Shown here: positions 24,445-33,403 of the stretch, in pieces
How the letters are laid out: each line of letters starts with the position of its first letter
Position numbering within the stretch: position 1 is the first letter of the stretch
Source of the DNA: Oscillospiraceae bacterium
Lineage (GTDB): Bacteria > Bacillota > Clostridia > Oscillospirales > CAG-272
Direction: 5' to 3'
NCBI GenBank assembly: GCA_015063685.1
Contig: SVTR01000010.1
Span: 1 to 64,000 of the forward strand
Length of the DNA: 64,000 nt
Translations under genes and position numbers: made by a program
The notes under the pieces: generated by a model
The model's database searches: none
Seen by the model: the letters and a program-made list of their open reading frames with translations, nothing else
What the model was told of the DNA's origin: nothing

Positions 24445-25284
24445 ATGTCCTATCAAAGAATCCTCACCATCCAGGATATTTCCTGCCTGGGTCAATGCTC
24501 CCTCACCGTGGCGCTCCCTATCCTGTCAGCCTGCGGTCACGAGACCTGCATCCTCCCCTCTGCGGTGCTGTCAACCCACACCGCGGGATTTAAGGGCTTT
24601 ACTGTCCGTGATCTCTCGGAGGATCTGCCTGCCATCTCTGCCCATTGGAAAAAGTCCGAGATGTATTTTGACGCGATCTATACGGGCTATCTCGGTAGCA
24701 TCGGTCAGATTGATGACGTGAAGAACATTTTTAAGACCAACGCTGCCGTGGGGTGCATCAACATCGTTGACCCCGCCATGGGGGATAACGGCAAGCTCTA
24801 TCCCGCCTTTGACGTGGCCTACGCCAATGCCATGAAGACCCTTTGCGCCGAAGCTGACATTCTCCTCCCCAACATCACCGAGGCCTGCTATCTCACCGAT
24901 ACGGAATACAGGGAGTGCTATGATCACGACTATGTCATGACACTTCTTGAAAAGCTGTATGCTCTCATGGGAGGGAAGGGAACCGTGGTGCTCACCGGTG
25001 TGGGCTACGACGCCGAAACCACCGGCGTGTCGGTGTATGCCGACGGCGCGGAGCAGTATTATCCTCACCGCCGCATCTCCAGGGGATGCCACGGCACGGG
25101 AGATGTGTACGCCTCCGCCTTCGTGGGCGCGTTCATGAAGGGCAAGAATGCCTTCGAGTCTGCCAAAATCGCCGCGGATTACACCCTCCGTTGCATTGAG
25201 TACACCCAGGATGACCCTGCCCATTGGTACGGCGTGAAGTTCGAGCCTGTGCTCCGGGAGCTGATGGATATGCTGAAGGCGTGA
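24445..25284 (+). CDS. Pyridoxamine/pyridoxal kinase
   Basis: The 279-residue PfkB/ribokinase-fold enzyme phosphorylates vitamin B6 vitamers in the salvage route to pyridoxal 5'-phosphate. Recognisable segments are ILTIQDISCLGQCSLTVALPILSACGHE at the start, DPAMGDNGKLYPAF, LLPNITEACYLTD and the catalytic RGCHGTGDVYASAFVGA near residue 210. This matches the pyridoxamine kinase type common in Firmicutes. ATG 24445 has an AGAAGGA site; a GTG six codons upstream is less likely. It shares the operon with the shikimate kinase-like gene. Confidence 0.9.
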   Translation: MSYQRILTIQDISCLGQCSLTVALPILSACGHETCILPSAVLSTHTAGFKGFTVRDLSEDLPAISAHWKKSEMYFDAIYTGYLGSIGQIDDVKNIFKTNAAVGCINIVDPAMGDNGKLYPAFDVAYANAMKTLCAEADILLPNITEACYLTDTEYRECYDHDYVMTLLEKLYALMGGKGTVVLTGVGYDAETTGVSVYADGAEQYYPHRRISRGCHGTGDVYASAFVGAFMKGKNAFESAKIAADYTLRCIEYTQDDPAHWYGVKFEPVLRELMDMLKA

Positions 25285-25288
25285 CACA

Positions 25289-25328
25289 TAAAAAGCACGA
25301 GACTTTTGTTCGGTCTCGTGCTTTTTTA
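25289..25328. terminator. Bidirectional terminator between the pyridoxamine kinase and DUF6809-like copy 2
   Basis: AAGCACGAGAC (25293-25303) pairs with 25313-25323; a T run follows on plus, and an A run precedes it for the minus strand. Confidence 0.9.
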
Positions 25329-25334
25329 TTGAGA

Positions 25335-25601
25335 TCAGGTATTCAGCGCCTCGGTAACCAGCCTTGTTGCCAGAGAAAAGCCTTGAGCGAAGGCGTTTTC
25401 ACACTCTGTGAGTAAAAGCTCGTCGTAGCAATCCTTGTACTTTTGCAAAATCTCTTTGTCGTGATCATCTAATTTTTTCGATAGATCGGAAAAATGCTTG
25501 TCGAGATATTCGGATAGCCTTTTTTCTCCTGCGGCATCGTCAGAATCGTGATCCGCAAGTGCTGTTTGGATGTACCAAAGCTCGGTCAATGCTTTTTTCA
25601 T
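25335..25601 (-). CDS. Small DUF6809-like protein, copy 2
   Basis: The 88-residue paralogue of the protein at 5685-5948 shares the N-terminal LTELWY, the central LQKYKDCYDELLLTE and the C-terminal ENAFAQGFSLATRLVTEAL. The N-terminal middle (about residues 15-45) is more variable and acidic. It is helical with no signal or membrane segment; function is unknown. The start at 25601 has an ACGGAGGA site just after the leader terminator. The frame is open upstream through the leader, but the leader is better explained as RNA because copy 1 is not open in that frame. Confidence 0.85.
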   Translation of the reverse strand: MKKALTELWYIQTALADHDSDDAAGEKRLSEYLDKHFSDLSKKLDDHDKEILQKYKDCYDELLLTECENAFAQGFSLATRLVTEALNT

Positions 25602-25620
25602 CGTTGATTCCTCCGTATAT

Positions 25621-25781
25621 AAAAAGTGCGCAGCCGAAGCCACGCACCGAAAAATGTATGGCTCCAAATGCTGCCACGCAATCTTCATATATGCAAACTG
25701 CAAAAGTATACGAATAAGAGCATACATTTTTACCAAAGTAAAAATGTACACCTTCACAGTCTGCTATTCGATTACGTGGCA
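25621..25781 (-). ncRNA. Structured 5' leader with terminator (copy 2), upstream of DUF6809-like gene
   Basis: Read on the minus strand, P1 pairs TGCCACGTAATC (25781-25770) with 25683-25672: 12 bp with one G-T pair, in a sequence quite different from copy 1. Hairpin A pairs 25748-25738 with 25733-25723 (11 bp). The 3' half of A can instead pair with 25664-25649, outside P1, again with one bulged base. The terminator hairpin (25647-25626) is identical to copy 1, including the UUCG loop, with a T run at 25625-25621. P1 encloses 86 nt here and 94 nt in copy 1. The RNA class was not recognised. Confidence 0.7.
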
Positions 25782-25786
25782 CTTTG

Positions 25787-25815
25787 ATTATACCACAAAT
25801 AAACGGATTTGTAAA
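25787..25815 (-). promoter_or_regulatory. Promoter of DUF6809-like gene copy 2 and its leader
   Basis: On the minus strand TTTACA (25815-25810) and TATAAT (25792-25787) have 17-bp spacing, identical to copy 1. In both copies P1 begins five or six bases after the -10 box. Confidence 0.75.
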
Positions 25816-25985
25816 CCCTTTTTTGCTGAAAATGCCTACTTCTTCGCGGCGGAAATATATCGAAACATCCGTTGGGGGGAATGTTGTTTCTTGTGCTTCA
25901 TCACAAACCCGTCCTCTCCGTGTCAAATATTTGGGTCAATATTAACGATTTTTGCCACCGAAATTTGAAAATCGCGTGAAATATA

Positions 25986-26014
25986 TTGACAACTGAGGAA
26001 AATCGGGGTATAAT
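25986..26014 (+). promoter_or_regulatory. Sigma-A promoter of the DAHP synthase gene
   Basis: TTGACA (25986-25991) and TATAAT (26009-26014), 17-bp spacing. The leader is about 50 nt, too short for a T-box. Confidence 0.85.
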
Positions 26015-26073
26015 AAAATGAAAACTTGTGTTTTCAAGTATTTTAGCGCATTGCTCTAAGGAGATGATTCCCA

Positions 26074-27102
26074 ATGTCCATGAATTTCGTCCATAAGCTC
26101 CCTATTCCCCAGGAAACCAAGGAGCGCTATCCCCTCTCTGCCGCGGCTGCCGCGCAGAAGGTCTTGAATGACGAAGAAATCCGCCGTGTATTTGCAGGCG
26201 AATCCGAAAAGAAGCTGCTCATCATTGGTCCTTGCTCTGCTGACAGCGAGGAGCCCGTGATTGAATATGTATCCCGTCTGAAGCGTGTGTCCGAGCAGGT
26301 GTCCGACAAGCTCGTCATCGTACCCCGTATCTACACGAATAAGCCCCGCACCACCGGTGCCGGCTACAAGGGTATGCTTCACCAGCCCGATCCCCATGAG
26401 AAGCCCGATATGTATAAGGGCATTCTGGCTATCCGTGAGCTTCACACCCGTGTGCTCACCGACTTCGGTCTGCCCACCGCAGACGAGATGCTCTACCCCT
26501 CCAACTTCCGCTATCTGGACGATCTGCTGTCCTATGTGGCTGTGGGTGCCCGTTCCGTAGAGAACCAGGAGCATCGTTTGGTATCCAGCGGTATCGCTGT
26601 TCCCGTGGGTATGAAGAATCCTACCGGTGGCGATCTGTCCATTATGATGAACGCCATCACCGCCGCCCAGGGCTCTCACACCTTCCTGTTCCGCGGTTGG
26701 GAGGTCAATACCACCGGCAACCCCCTGTCCCACGCCATCATGCGCGGTTACGTGGACAAGCAAGGCGTCAGCCACCCCAACTACCACTACGAGGATCTGG
26801 CTCACCTCTGCAAGCTGTACGGTGAGACCCACCTCGCCAATCCCGCGGTCATCGTGGACGCCAACCACGCCAACTCCGGCAAGAAGTACCTGGAGCAGCC
26901 CCGCATTTGCAAGGAAGTCTTGCATAGCTGCCGCCACAATGCCGACATCAATAAGCTCTTCAAGGGCTTCATGATTGAGAGCTACCTGGAGGACGGCGCC
27001 CGCAAGATCGACGAAGAAGGCTTTGGCAAGTCCATCACCGATCCCTGCATCGGCTGGGAAAAGACAGAGAAGCTCATCCTGGATATCGCGGATCTGCTGT
27101 GA
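26074..27102 (+). CDS. aroF: 3-deoxy-7-phosphoheptulonate (DAHP) synthase, class I
   Basis: The enzyme joins phosphoenolpyruvate and erythrose 4-phosphate, the first step of aromatic amino acid synthesis. The 342-residue protein carries class I motifs: LLIIGPCSADSEEPV, a PRTTGAGYKGM segment, AVGARSVENQEHRLVSSG, GMKNPTGGD and the metal-binding IVDANHANSGK. The N-terminus has the short extension of AroF/AroG-type enzymes, where feedback inhibitors bind; which amino acid inhibits it cannot be told. An AAGGAGATG site precedes the ATG. It is probably monocistronic, since 185 bp separate it from fakA. Confidence 0.94.
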   Translation: MSMNFVHKLPIPQETKERYPLSAAAAAQKVLNDEEIRRVFAGESEKKLLIIGPCSADSEEPVIEYVSRLKRVSEQVSDKLVIVPRIYTNKPRTTGAGYKGMLHQPDPHEKPDMYKGILAIRELHTRVLTDFGLPTADEMLYPSNFRYLDDLLSYVAVGARSVENQEHRLVSSGIAVPVGMKNPTGGDLSIMMNAITAAQGSHTFLFRGWEVNTTGNPLSHAIMRGYVDKQGVSHPNYHYEDLAHLCKLYGETHLANPAVIVDANHANSGKKYLEQPRICKEVLHSCRHNADINKLFKGFMIESYLEDGARKIDEEGFGKSITDPCIGWEKTEKLILDIADLL

Positions 27103-27287
27103 TTTTTCGGGTCTCTGCCCCATACCTCGCATATCATCCTTCAAAAGCCTTTGGAAACTCATCCGTAGTTTCCGCTCACAACATCCGAGTCACTTTTTGC
27201 ATTGAAAGCTTTTGGGGTTCGGAGAGGGCTTTTTTCAAAAAGTCCCCCGGCGTACTCCTTTAATATAACGAAAGGTAGGTCAACACT

Positions 27288-28940
27288 ATGGTTATCGACG
27301 GCGAACAATTCCAGAAAATGTGTGCGTCCGCAGCCAATTCCATTGACAGTCAAAAGACCGAGATCAACAATCTAAACGTATTCCCCGTACCCGACGGCGA
27401 CACAGGCATCAACATGAGCCTGACCATGAAGCCCGTTCGCAAGATCCACTTTGCCCCCGGCCCCCTGTCCGAGACCGCAGGCAGAGTCGCTGACAGCGTG
27501 CTTCGTTCCGCACGCGGTAACTCGGGTGCCATCCTGTCCCTGTTCTTCCGCGGCATGGCCAAGTCCTTTAAGGGTCTTGACAAGGCGGAGACTCACGACA
27601 TCGCCAAGGCGATCCGCAGCGGTACCAACGAGGCGTACCGCGCCGTCAGTGCCCCCACCGAGGGTACCATCCTCACGGTTATGAGAGGCTGTGCCGACGT
27701 GGCTGAGGCAGAAGCTGAGAACTACAAGGACGATCCCGTGGCCTTCTTCGAGCTTCTGGTCAAGAACGCCGAGGAAGTGCTGAACAAGACCCCCGAGATG
27801 CTCCCCGTCCTCAAGCAGGCCAAGGTGGTTGACGCGGGCGGTAGCGGATTTGTGGCCATCCTCAAGGGTATGCTGGCTTCTTTGCGCGGCCAGGATGTTC
27901 CCGAGGTGACCGACGGCGATGATTCCGAGGGCGCTATGGGCCAGGCTGACTTTGCCGAGTTTGACGGTGAATCCATCAAGTTTGCCTACTGCACCGAGTG
28001 CATCGTGGGCAAGTCCAAGGGGTTTGCCGGCGAGGGCAAGGCAACCGCCTTCCGTGACACCATCTCCCCCTGGGGCGATAGCATGGTGTTCATTGATGAC
28101 GAGGAGATCATCAAGCTTCATATCCACACCAACGATCCCGGCCGCGTGCTCAGCGAGGCGCTGAAGTACGGTTCCCTGGAAACCGTCAAGGTGGAGAACA
28201 TGAAGAGCCAGCACTCTGCCCTCACCGCCGCAGGCGAGGAAGCTACCGAAGAGCCCATCGACACCACCGCCGTGGAGACCCCTGTGGGCTTCGTGGCCGT
28301 ATGTCTCGGCGAGGGTACTGCCAACGTGTTCCGTGATCTCGGTGTCAGCCAGATCGTCACCGGTGGCCAGACCATGAATCCCTCCACCGACGATATTCTG
28401 AATGCCGTACATCGCACCAAGGCAGAGGTGGTCTACGTCCTGCCCAACAACAAGAACATCATCATGGTGGCTAACCAGGCCGCCGAGATCATCAAGGATG
28501 GCGGTGTCCGCCGCCTGGTGGTTCTGGAGACCCGCAGCGTTCCCGAAGGCATGGCTGCCATGCTGGCCTTTGATGAGTCTGCCACTCCCGAGGAGAATGC
28601 CGTCGCCATGACCGAAGCCTTCGGTCAGGTGCACACCCTGTCGGTTACCCGTGCCGTGAAGGACGCCGCCATTGACGGTATGTCCATCAAAGCAGGGGAG
28701 TACATGGGCCTGTGTGACCGTAAGATCGGTTACACCGGCACCGGTCGACGCGCTATCGTCCTCAAGATGCTGGAGAACTTCCCCGACGCCTCCTTCATTA
28801 CCGTCCTCTACGGCTCTGATGTTACCGAGGCAGATGCCAGCAAGCTGCTCGCCAGAATGCAGGAGCAGCTTCCCGACGCGGAATTCTCGGTCATCAACGG
28901 CGGCCAGCCCTTGTATGACTACGTTATTTCCGTGGAATAA
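27288..28940 (+). CDS. fakA: DhaL/DegV-type fatty acid kinase FakA-like protein
   Basis: FakA phosphorylates exogenous fatty acids held by FakB (DegV proteins) for use in phospholipid synthesis. The 550-residue protein has the N-terminal DhaL kinase domain (about residues 10-200) with NVFPVPDGDTGINMSLTM binding ATP-Mg, VDAGGSGFVAILKGM at its end, a middle domain with YCTECIV, and a C-terminal domain (about 330-550) related to the YloV family, with NKNIIMVANQAAE. An AAAGGTAGG site precedes the ATG. No FakB gene is nearby. In many Firmicutes recG lies next to it, but not here. Confidence 0.9.
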   Translation: MVIDGEQFQKMCASAANSIDSQKTEINNLNVFPVPDGDTGINMSLTMKPVRKIHFAPGPLSETAGRVADSVLRSARGNSGAILSLFFRGMAKSFKGLDKAETHDIAKAIRSGTNEAYRAVSAPTEGTILTVMRGCADVAEAEAENYKDDPVAFFELLVKNAEEVLNKTPEMLPVLKQAKVVDAGGSGFVAILKGMLASLRGQDVPEVTDGDDSEGAMGQADFAEFDGESIKFAYCTECIVGKSKGFAGEGKATAFRDTISPWGDSMVFIDDEEIIKLHIHTNDPGRVLSEALKYGSLETVKVENMKSQHSALTAAGEEATEEPIDTTAVETPVGFVAVCLGEGTANVFRDLGVSQIVTGGQTMNPSTDDILNAVHRTKAEVVYVLPNNKNIIMVANQAAEIIKDGGVRRLVVLETRSVPEGMAAMLAFDESATPEENAVAMTEAFGQVHTLSVTRAVKDAAIDGMSIKAGEYMGLCDRKIGYTGTGRRAIVLKMLENFPDASFITVLYGSDVTEADASKLLARMQEQLPDAEFSVINGGQPLYDYVISVE

Positions 28941-28959
28941 TATCCAAAAGAAACAGAAT

Positions 28960-29004
28960 TTCGGCCATCTCTTCCCAACTTGCGGAGGCGGTGGCCGAAG
29001 TTTT
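28960..29004 (+). terminator. Probable terminator after fakA
   Basis: TTCGGCCA (28960-28967) pairs with 28992-28999, followed by GTTTTG. The loop is long (24 nt). Confidence 0.6.
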
Positions 29005-29066
29005 GCTTTACTTCACAAAAAATTTGCTTTTGAATTGTTGATTCCTCCAAAAAGTCCCTGTGCTTG

Positions 29067-29095
29067 TTGACAAAGTAACTTCAAAATGTTATAAT
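29067..29095 (+). promoter_or_regulatory. Sigma-A promoter of the CotH/RCC1 lipoprotein gene
   Basis: TTGACA (29067-29072) and TATAAT (29090-29095), 17-bp spacing. Confidence 0.85.
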
Positions 29096-29182
29096 ACAAT
29101 GAAGTATTGTCGTTGACACTGGATGATAAACTGTGATAACTTACACCTCTTCCCAAAGGGAAAGAAAGCGCAGGATTCTAAT

Positions 29183-32100
29183 ATGAAGCTATTTAAAAAA
29201 TTCAAGGATTTTCGATTGCTTTTGGTTATGCTGGGACTTCTCCTGGTTCTTGCGGTAGGCTTAGCCGCGTGCGAGAATCCGCCTGTTGTTCCCGATGATA
29301 CGACGGCATCCGAAGGCGGTGTTACGGCACTCGTGACAGGCACCCTCGGTGAGAGTCACGACGTCGAAGCTCCCTCCGAATCAAAGGAAGAGCCTACTCT
29401 CTCTGAAAGTGAATCGGGGGGCGAGGACGCGACCCAAAAGCCTTCCGAGAGCGACGGCGATGAGAGCGTTGACAACGAAACTAACCACGAAACCGTCACC
29501 TCCGAAATCAGCAGCGAAACGGTTGAGGCTGAAGAACAAACCCAGAGTGAAAGCCCTGAAACTGTAAGTGATGAAACTTCGGATGAAGGCGGTGAGACCT
29601 CTGAGATGAGTGATGATACCGCGGCAGGAGAGTCTGAGCCTCAGGAAAGTGACGCTCCCTCTGAGGAGATCACCCGTGCCCCCATCATTACACTGCCCTC
29701 TCTGGATCCCGATGAAACAGAGGAGGCTGAGCCCGAGGAAACCTTGCCCTACGATCCCTCTCTCCACCCCGGCAATGCCGACGATTACGACGGTGTCATG
29801 ATCTCGGCGGTATACGGCACAGGCAAGAAAAATACCGACGCCGTTATGGAGTCGGGCTTTGTCCAGCTTTATAATGCCAGCATGTATACCGTGCCTCTGA
29901 AGGGGGCATCGCTGTATTACAAATCCGACGGAGCCTCCCCCTTTGAGCAGTTCGTATTCCCCGAGGACGCCACCATCGCTCCCGGCGGCTACTATCTGGT
30001 CAAGTGTGAGTCCGTATCCGGATATGATCAGTCTATGGCAGTCATCGGCATGGAGTACTACGACGCCGAATGGGATGTGATCTTCGATAACCATGAAATC
30101 CGCCTGCTTTTGGCGCCCTCCGGTTGGGCCATCGGCCGAGACGAGAACATTCTGCTCTTTGACGATGCCATTTCCGCTTTTGTGGCTACCGAAAGCTATA
30201 ACGATTCGGTCTATGCCGTGGACGGTATGTCCAAAAATAAGATCGCCATTCGTACCGCCCTCAAGGAGTACAGCGGCTATCATACCGTCAATATTTCCGA
30301 GCGCGCCACGGGCGAGCTGCAAAAGGCGGCGCCTGCCGCATCCGGCGGCCGTGTCAATCCCGTCATTGCCACCAGACTGAACGAGGTCACCTTCTCTCAG
30401 CCCGCGGGCGTGTATAATAAGGCCTTTAATCTGTCCCTCACCGCGAAATCCGGCTATAAGATCTACTATACCACCGACGGTAGCGATCCTACTGTCAATG
30501 GCAAGCAGTATACGGGCGCGATCCAACTCAAGAATTCCGCGTCCATGATCTGGGGCTCCACCACCAAGGCCTGGGCCAATATGAACGGCAACGGCAGACC
30601 CACGACCTCAACCCAACCCGGTGGCTATGTGATCAAGGCGTACGCTACCAACGGCACGGAATCCACCCCTGTTTATACAAACACTTATTTCATTGTTCCC
30701 AACCTTTGCGACTACGGTGTTACCGTGATGTCCATCTCTCTGCCTGTGGATCAGATCATTGGCAGCGAGGGATTTTATAACAACTTTCTGCTTACGGGCT
30801 CTATCACGGGCGGTCGCCGCAGAGGTACCGCCATCATGGAGGTCTTTGATCCTAATGGTGAGCGTGTAGGTAACTCTACCGTGGAGCTGGCCGTCAGCGG
30901 CAACGGCTCATCCAACTTTGCCATGAAGTCCCTGCGCGTATACTACAAGGGTCACCTCAACGAGGAGGGCGGCAGGGAAGGCAACCTGGATTATGATCTC
31001 TTCAAGGGCCTTGCCAAGGATCAGCATGGACAGGTCATCACCACCTTTGACCGCCTCCTGCTCCGAAATTCCGGTAATGACTGTGGCGTGTCTTATATCC
31101 GCGACGCCTATATGCAGAGAGTGTGTGCCGGTCTTAATGTGGACACCATGGCCTCCGCCTCTACCCTGGTATTCCTCAACGGCGAGTTCTGGGGCGTTTA
31201 CAATATCCGTGAGCGCTATTCTCCCGAATACGTGGAGAGTCACTACGGCGTAGATAAGGAAAACGTGGCTGTCATTGAGAGCGACTATTCTCAGGTACAT
31301 ACCAACACCTATGCGGATTATGTGGTCTCTTCCGGTATTGAGGGCGATGCCGATCCCTTCAATGCGCTGACTGCCTACATGAAGAGCCACGATCTGTCCG
31401 ATCCCGAGGCTTATGCCTACGTGTGCAGCCAGATGGACATTGATTCCTTTATTGATATGTGGGTCACCCGTCTGTTCTTCGTTGCCCGTGATTGGCCCGA
31501 GAACAACATCAAGGTTTGGCGCAACCGAAATCCCGAGGATCCCTCCGGATTTAATACCAAGTGGCACTTCACCCTCTTGGATATGGACATGGGTCTCTCC
31601 TTCTACGACTTCACCACCGAGCACGAGAACTTTTTTTGGGCCATTACTAACAGCGGATCTGTTTGCGGTCAGATGATGCGGGATCTTCTGAAGAACCCCG
31701 ATTTCAAGGAACAATTCATTTTGCGCTACTATGAGATCGTGAACGATCACCTGACAGCAGACTATCTTTCCGCGGAATTTGAAGCCATGGTGGCTGAGCG
31801 CGATCCCCTCATGCCTCTGCAGGACAAGCGCTGGAATGACTCCGAGTTCAGTATTGGCGCATGGAACAACGCGGTCAGCCGCATCCGCAGTTTTGTGCAA
31901 AACCGTCAGTCGATTGCGCTGTCTCATATGTATTCCTTCTTCGGCATCACCGAGGCGGATATTGAGAATCTTTCTTACCGCCGCGTGACTGTCTCCTATA
32001 ACCCCGACCGAGTAACCGTCTACGTCAATGGAGAGCCTGTGTCCAACGGAACCCAGTTCCGCTTTGAGGATGCAGAGCGCACCTTTGAGGTGAGCGTGAC

Positions 32101-33301
32101 CGTGAAGGAGGGCTATACCCTCAACGGTATCGTATGGGAACCCAACAGCGGTAACGGTCAGCGGGAGGATACGGCCACCAAGGCTACCTTCAAGGTAACA
32201 TCGACGGGTACCATTTCTATCTACGCCAAGCGTGACAAGAGCGCTTCCACTGACACCGAGGGTCAGCTCGTGGCAGGCCCCACCTATACGTTCTATCTGA
32301 CGGGTACCGGCGAGCTTTACGCCTGGGGTGATAACCGAAACGGCGTGCTGGCCCTGAATAAGGGCGACGCCACCGTCGCTACCCCTGCCTTTGTCATGAA
32401 CAACGTGGCTAAGGTGGATACCACCCAGGGAGCGGCTTATGAAAACGGCGACTTGACCTGGATGACCGCCATCCTCACCAAGGACGGAAAGCTCTACACC
32501 GTAGGCGCTAATACCTGCGGGCAATTGGGCAGAAACGGCACGACGGCGGACGCCAAGCTGGCGGTCGTTCCCTTTAACGGCAAGATCGTGGACGTGAGCG
32601 TGGGCTACGACCATATGCTGATCATCGACGATAAGGGCGTTATGTGGGGTATCGGCTCCAACTCCAACGGTCAGATGGGCGCCACCAATCAGGGCGGCAC
32701 GACCCAGACCTTCCAGAAGATTGCTGAAAATGTGGCCATGATCTCTGCCGGCCGTCGTTCCACGGTTTACGTGGATGATAACGGCAAGCTGTACGGCTTG
32801 GGCGATAACCGCTGGAAGAAGCTGTCCCAGAAGCATGGCGACGTGATCACAACTCCCGTGCTTATGATGGAAAACGTGACCTATATTGCTTCGGGTGAGC
32901 ACCAGATGTTGGCGGTCACCGAAAGCGGCGATCTCTATTATGCCGGTTGGCGTGAGTTCAATTCCTTTGTCCAGGGCGGCGGTAACAACCCCACTATGCG
33001 TAAGGTAATGGGCGGCGTTGAAAAGGCAGATATCTATTTCGGCAACCTGATTATCCTCACCGAAAACGGCGATGCCTACGCCTACGGCCTCAACACCGAC
33101 GGCGGTCTCGGCAATGCGTCCATCACCGGTGGCACTACCAAAAAGATCTACTCCGGTGTCACCGATGTTGCCGCAGGCTATGGCTTTACCGTCTTTTACT
33201 GCGAGGACGGTGCCATCCGTGTCCTGGGCGACAATACCTACGGACAGGGCGGTACAGGCAAGGCCGGAGGCCGTGTCAATTTCGACGAGGTCGACGTGTA
33301 A
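29183..33301 (+). CDS. Large surface lipoprotein with LTD, CotH kinase and RCC1 propeller domains
   Basis: The 1372-residue protein starts with a lipoprotein signal (lipobox LAAC, Cys at about 30). An acidic Ser/Thr/Glu-rich linker follows (about 31-195), then a lamin-tail-like domain (about 200-303), a chitobiase C-terminal-like module (about 403-500, YYTTDGSDPT), a CotH-type kinase domain (about 546-926, RLLLRNSGNDCG and FLNGEFWGVYNIRERY), an InlB-like strand module (about 943-1020) and seven RCC1-type repeats (about 1035-1372), enough for one seven-bladed propeller. CotH kinases phosphorylate spore coat proteins in Bacillus; in surface proteins the role is open. ATG 29183 is chosen because it begins the signal peptide. 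Confidence 0.9.
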   Translation: MKLFKKFKDFRLLLVMLGLLLVLAVGLAACENPPVVPDDTTASEGGVTALVTGTLGESHDVEAPSESKEEPTLSESESGGEDATQKPSESDGDESVDNETNHETVTSEISSETVEAEEQTQSESPETVSDETSDEGGETSEMSDDTAAGESEPQESDAPSEEITRAPIITLPSLDPDETEEAEPEETLPYDPSLHPGNADDYDGVMISAVYGTGKKNTDAVMESGFVQLYNASMYTVPLKGASLYYKSDGASPFEQFVFPEDATIAPGGYYLVKCESVSGYDQSMAVIGMEYYDAEWDVIFDNHEIRLLLAPSGWAIGRDENILLFDDAISAFVATESYNDSVYAVDGMSKNKIAIRTALKEYSGYHTVNISERATGELQKAAPAASGGRVNPVIATRLNEVTFSQPAGVYNKAFNLSLTAKSGYKIYYTTDGSDPTVNGKQYTGAIQLKNSASMIWGSTTKAWANMNGNGRPTTSTQPGGYVIKAYATNGTESTPVYTNTYFIVPNLCDYGVTVMSISLPVDQIIGSEGFYNNFLLTGSITGGRRRGTAIMEVFDPNGERVGNSTVELAVSGNGSSNFAMKSLRVYYKGHLNEEGGREGNLDYDLFKGLAKDQHGQVITTFDRLLLRNSGNDCGVSYIRDAYMQRVCAGLNVDTMASASTLVFLNGEFWGVYNIRERYSPEYVESHYGVDKENVAVIESDYSQVHTNTYADYVVSSGIEGDADPFNALTAYMKSHDLSDPEAYAYVCSQMDIDSFIDMWVTRLFFVARDWPENNIKVWRNRNPEDPSGFNTKWHFTLLDMDMGLSFYDFTTEHENFFWAITNSGSVCGQMMRDLLKNPDFKEQFILRYYEIVNDHLTADYLSAEFEAMVAERDPLMPLQDKRWNDSEFSIGAWNNAVSRIRSFVQNRQSIALSHMYSFFGITEADIENLSYRRVTVSYNPDRVTVYVNGEPVSNGTQFRFEDAERTFEVSVTVKEGYTLNGIVWEPNSGNGQREDTATKATFKVTSTGTISIYAKRDKSASTDTEGQLVAGPTYTFYLTGTGELYAWGDNRNGVLALNKGDATVATPAFVMNNVAKVDTTQGAAYENGDLTWMTAILTKDGKLYTVGANTCGQLGRNGTTADAKLAVVPFNGKIVDVSVGYDHMLIIDDKGVMWGIGSNSNGQMGATNQGGTTQTFQKIAENVAMISAGRRSTVYVDDNGKLYGLGDNRWKKLSQKHGDVITTPVLMMENVTYIASGEHQMLAVTESGDLYYAGWREFNSFVQGGGNNPTMRKVMGGVEKADIYFGNLIILTENGDAYAYGLNTDGGLGNASITGGTTKKIYSGVTDVAAGYGFTVFYCEDGAIRVLGDNTYGQGGTGKAGGRVNFDEVDV

Positions 33302-33403
33302 TAGCAATTTCTGAAAAACACGGGTACAGATCCTCCGAAACAGGGGTCTGTACCCGCTCCCCTGTGTTTCACCATTTCGCATTGATTTCAATCGAGGGAT
33401 GAT

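Noticed and set aside
25602-25757. N-terminal extension of DUF6809-like copy 2 through its leader
   Set aside because: The frame is open by chance. Copy 1 shares the nucleotide structure but not the frame, and the strong ribosome site sits directly before the inner ATG.
26015-26073. T-box leader for DAHP synthase
   Set aside because: The leader is about 50 nt, and there is no T-box sequence or terminator.
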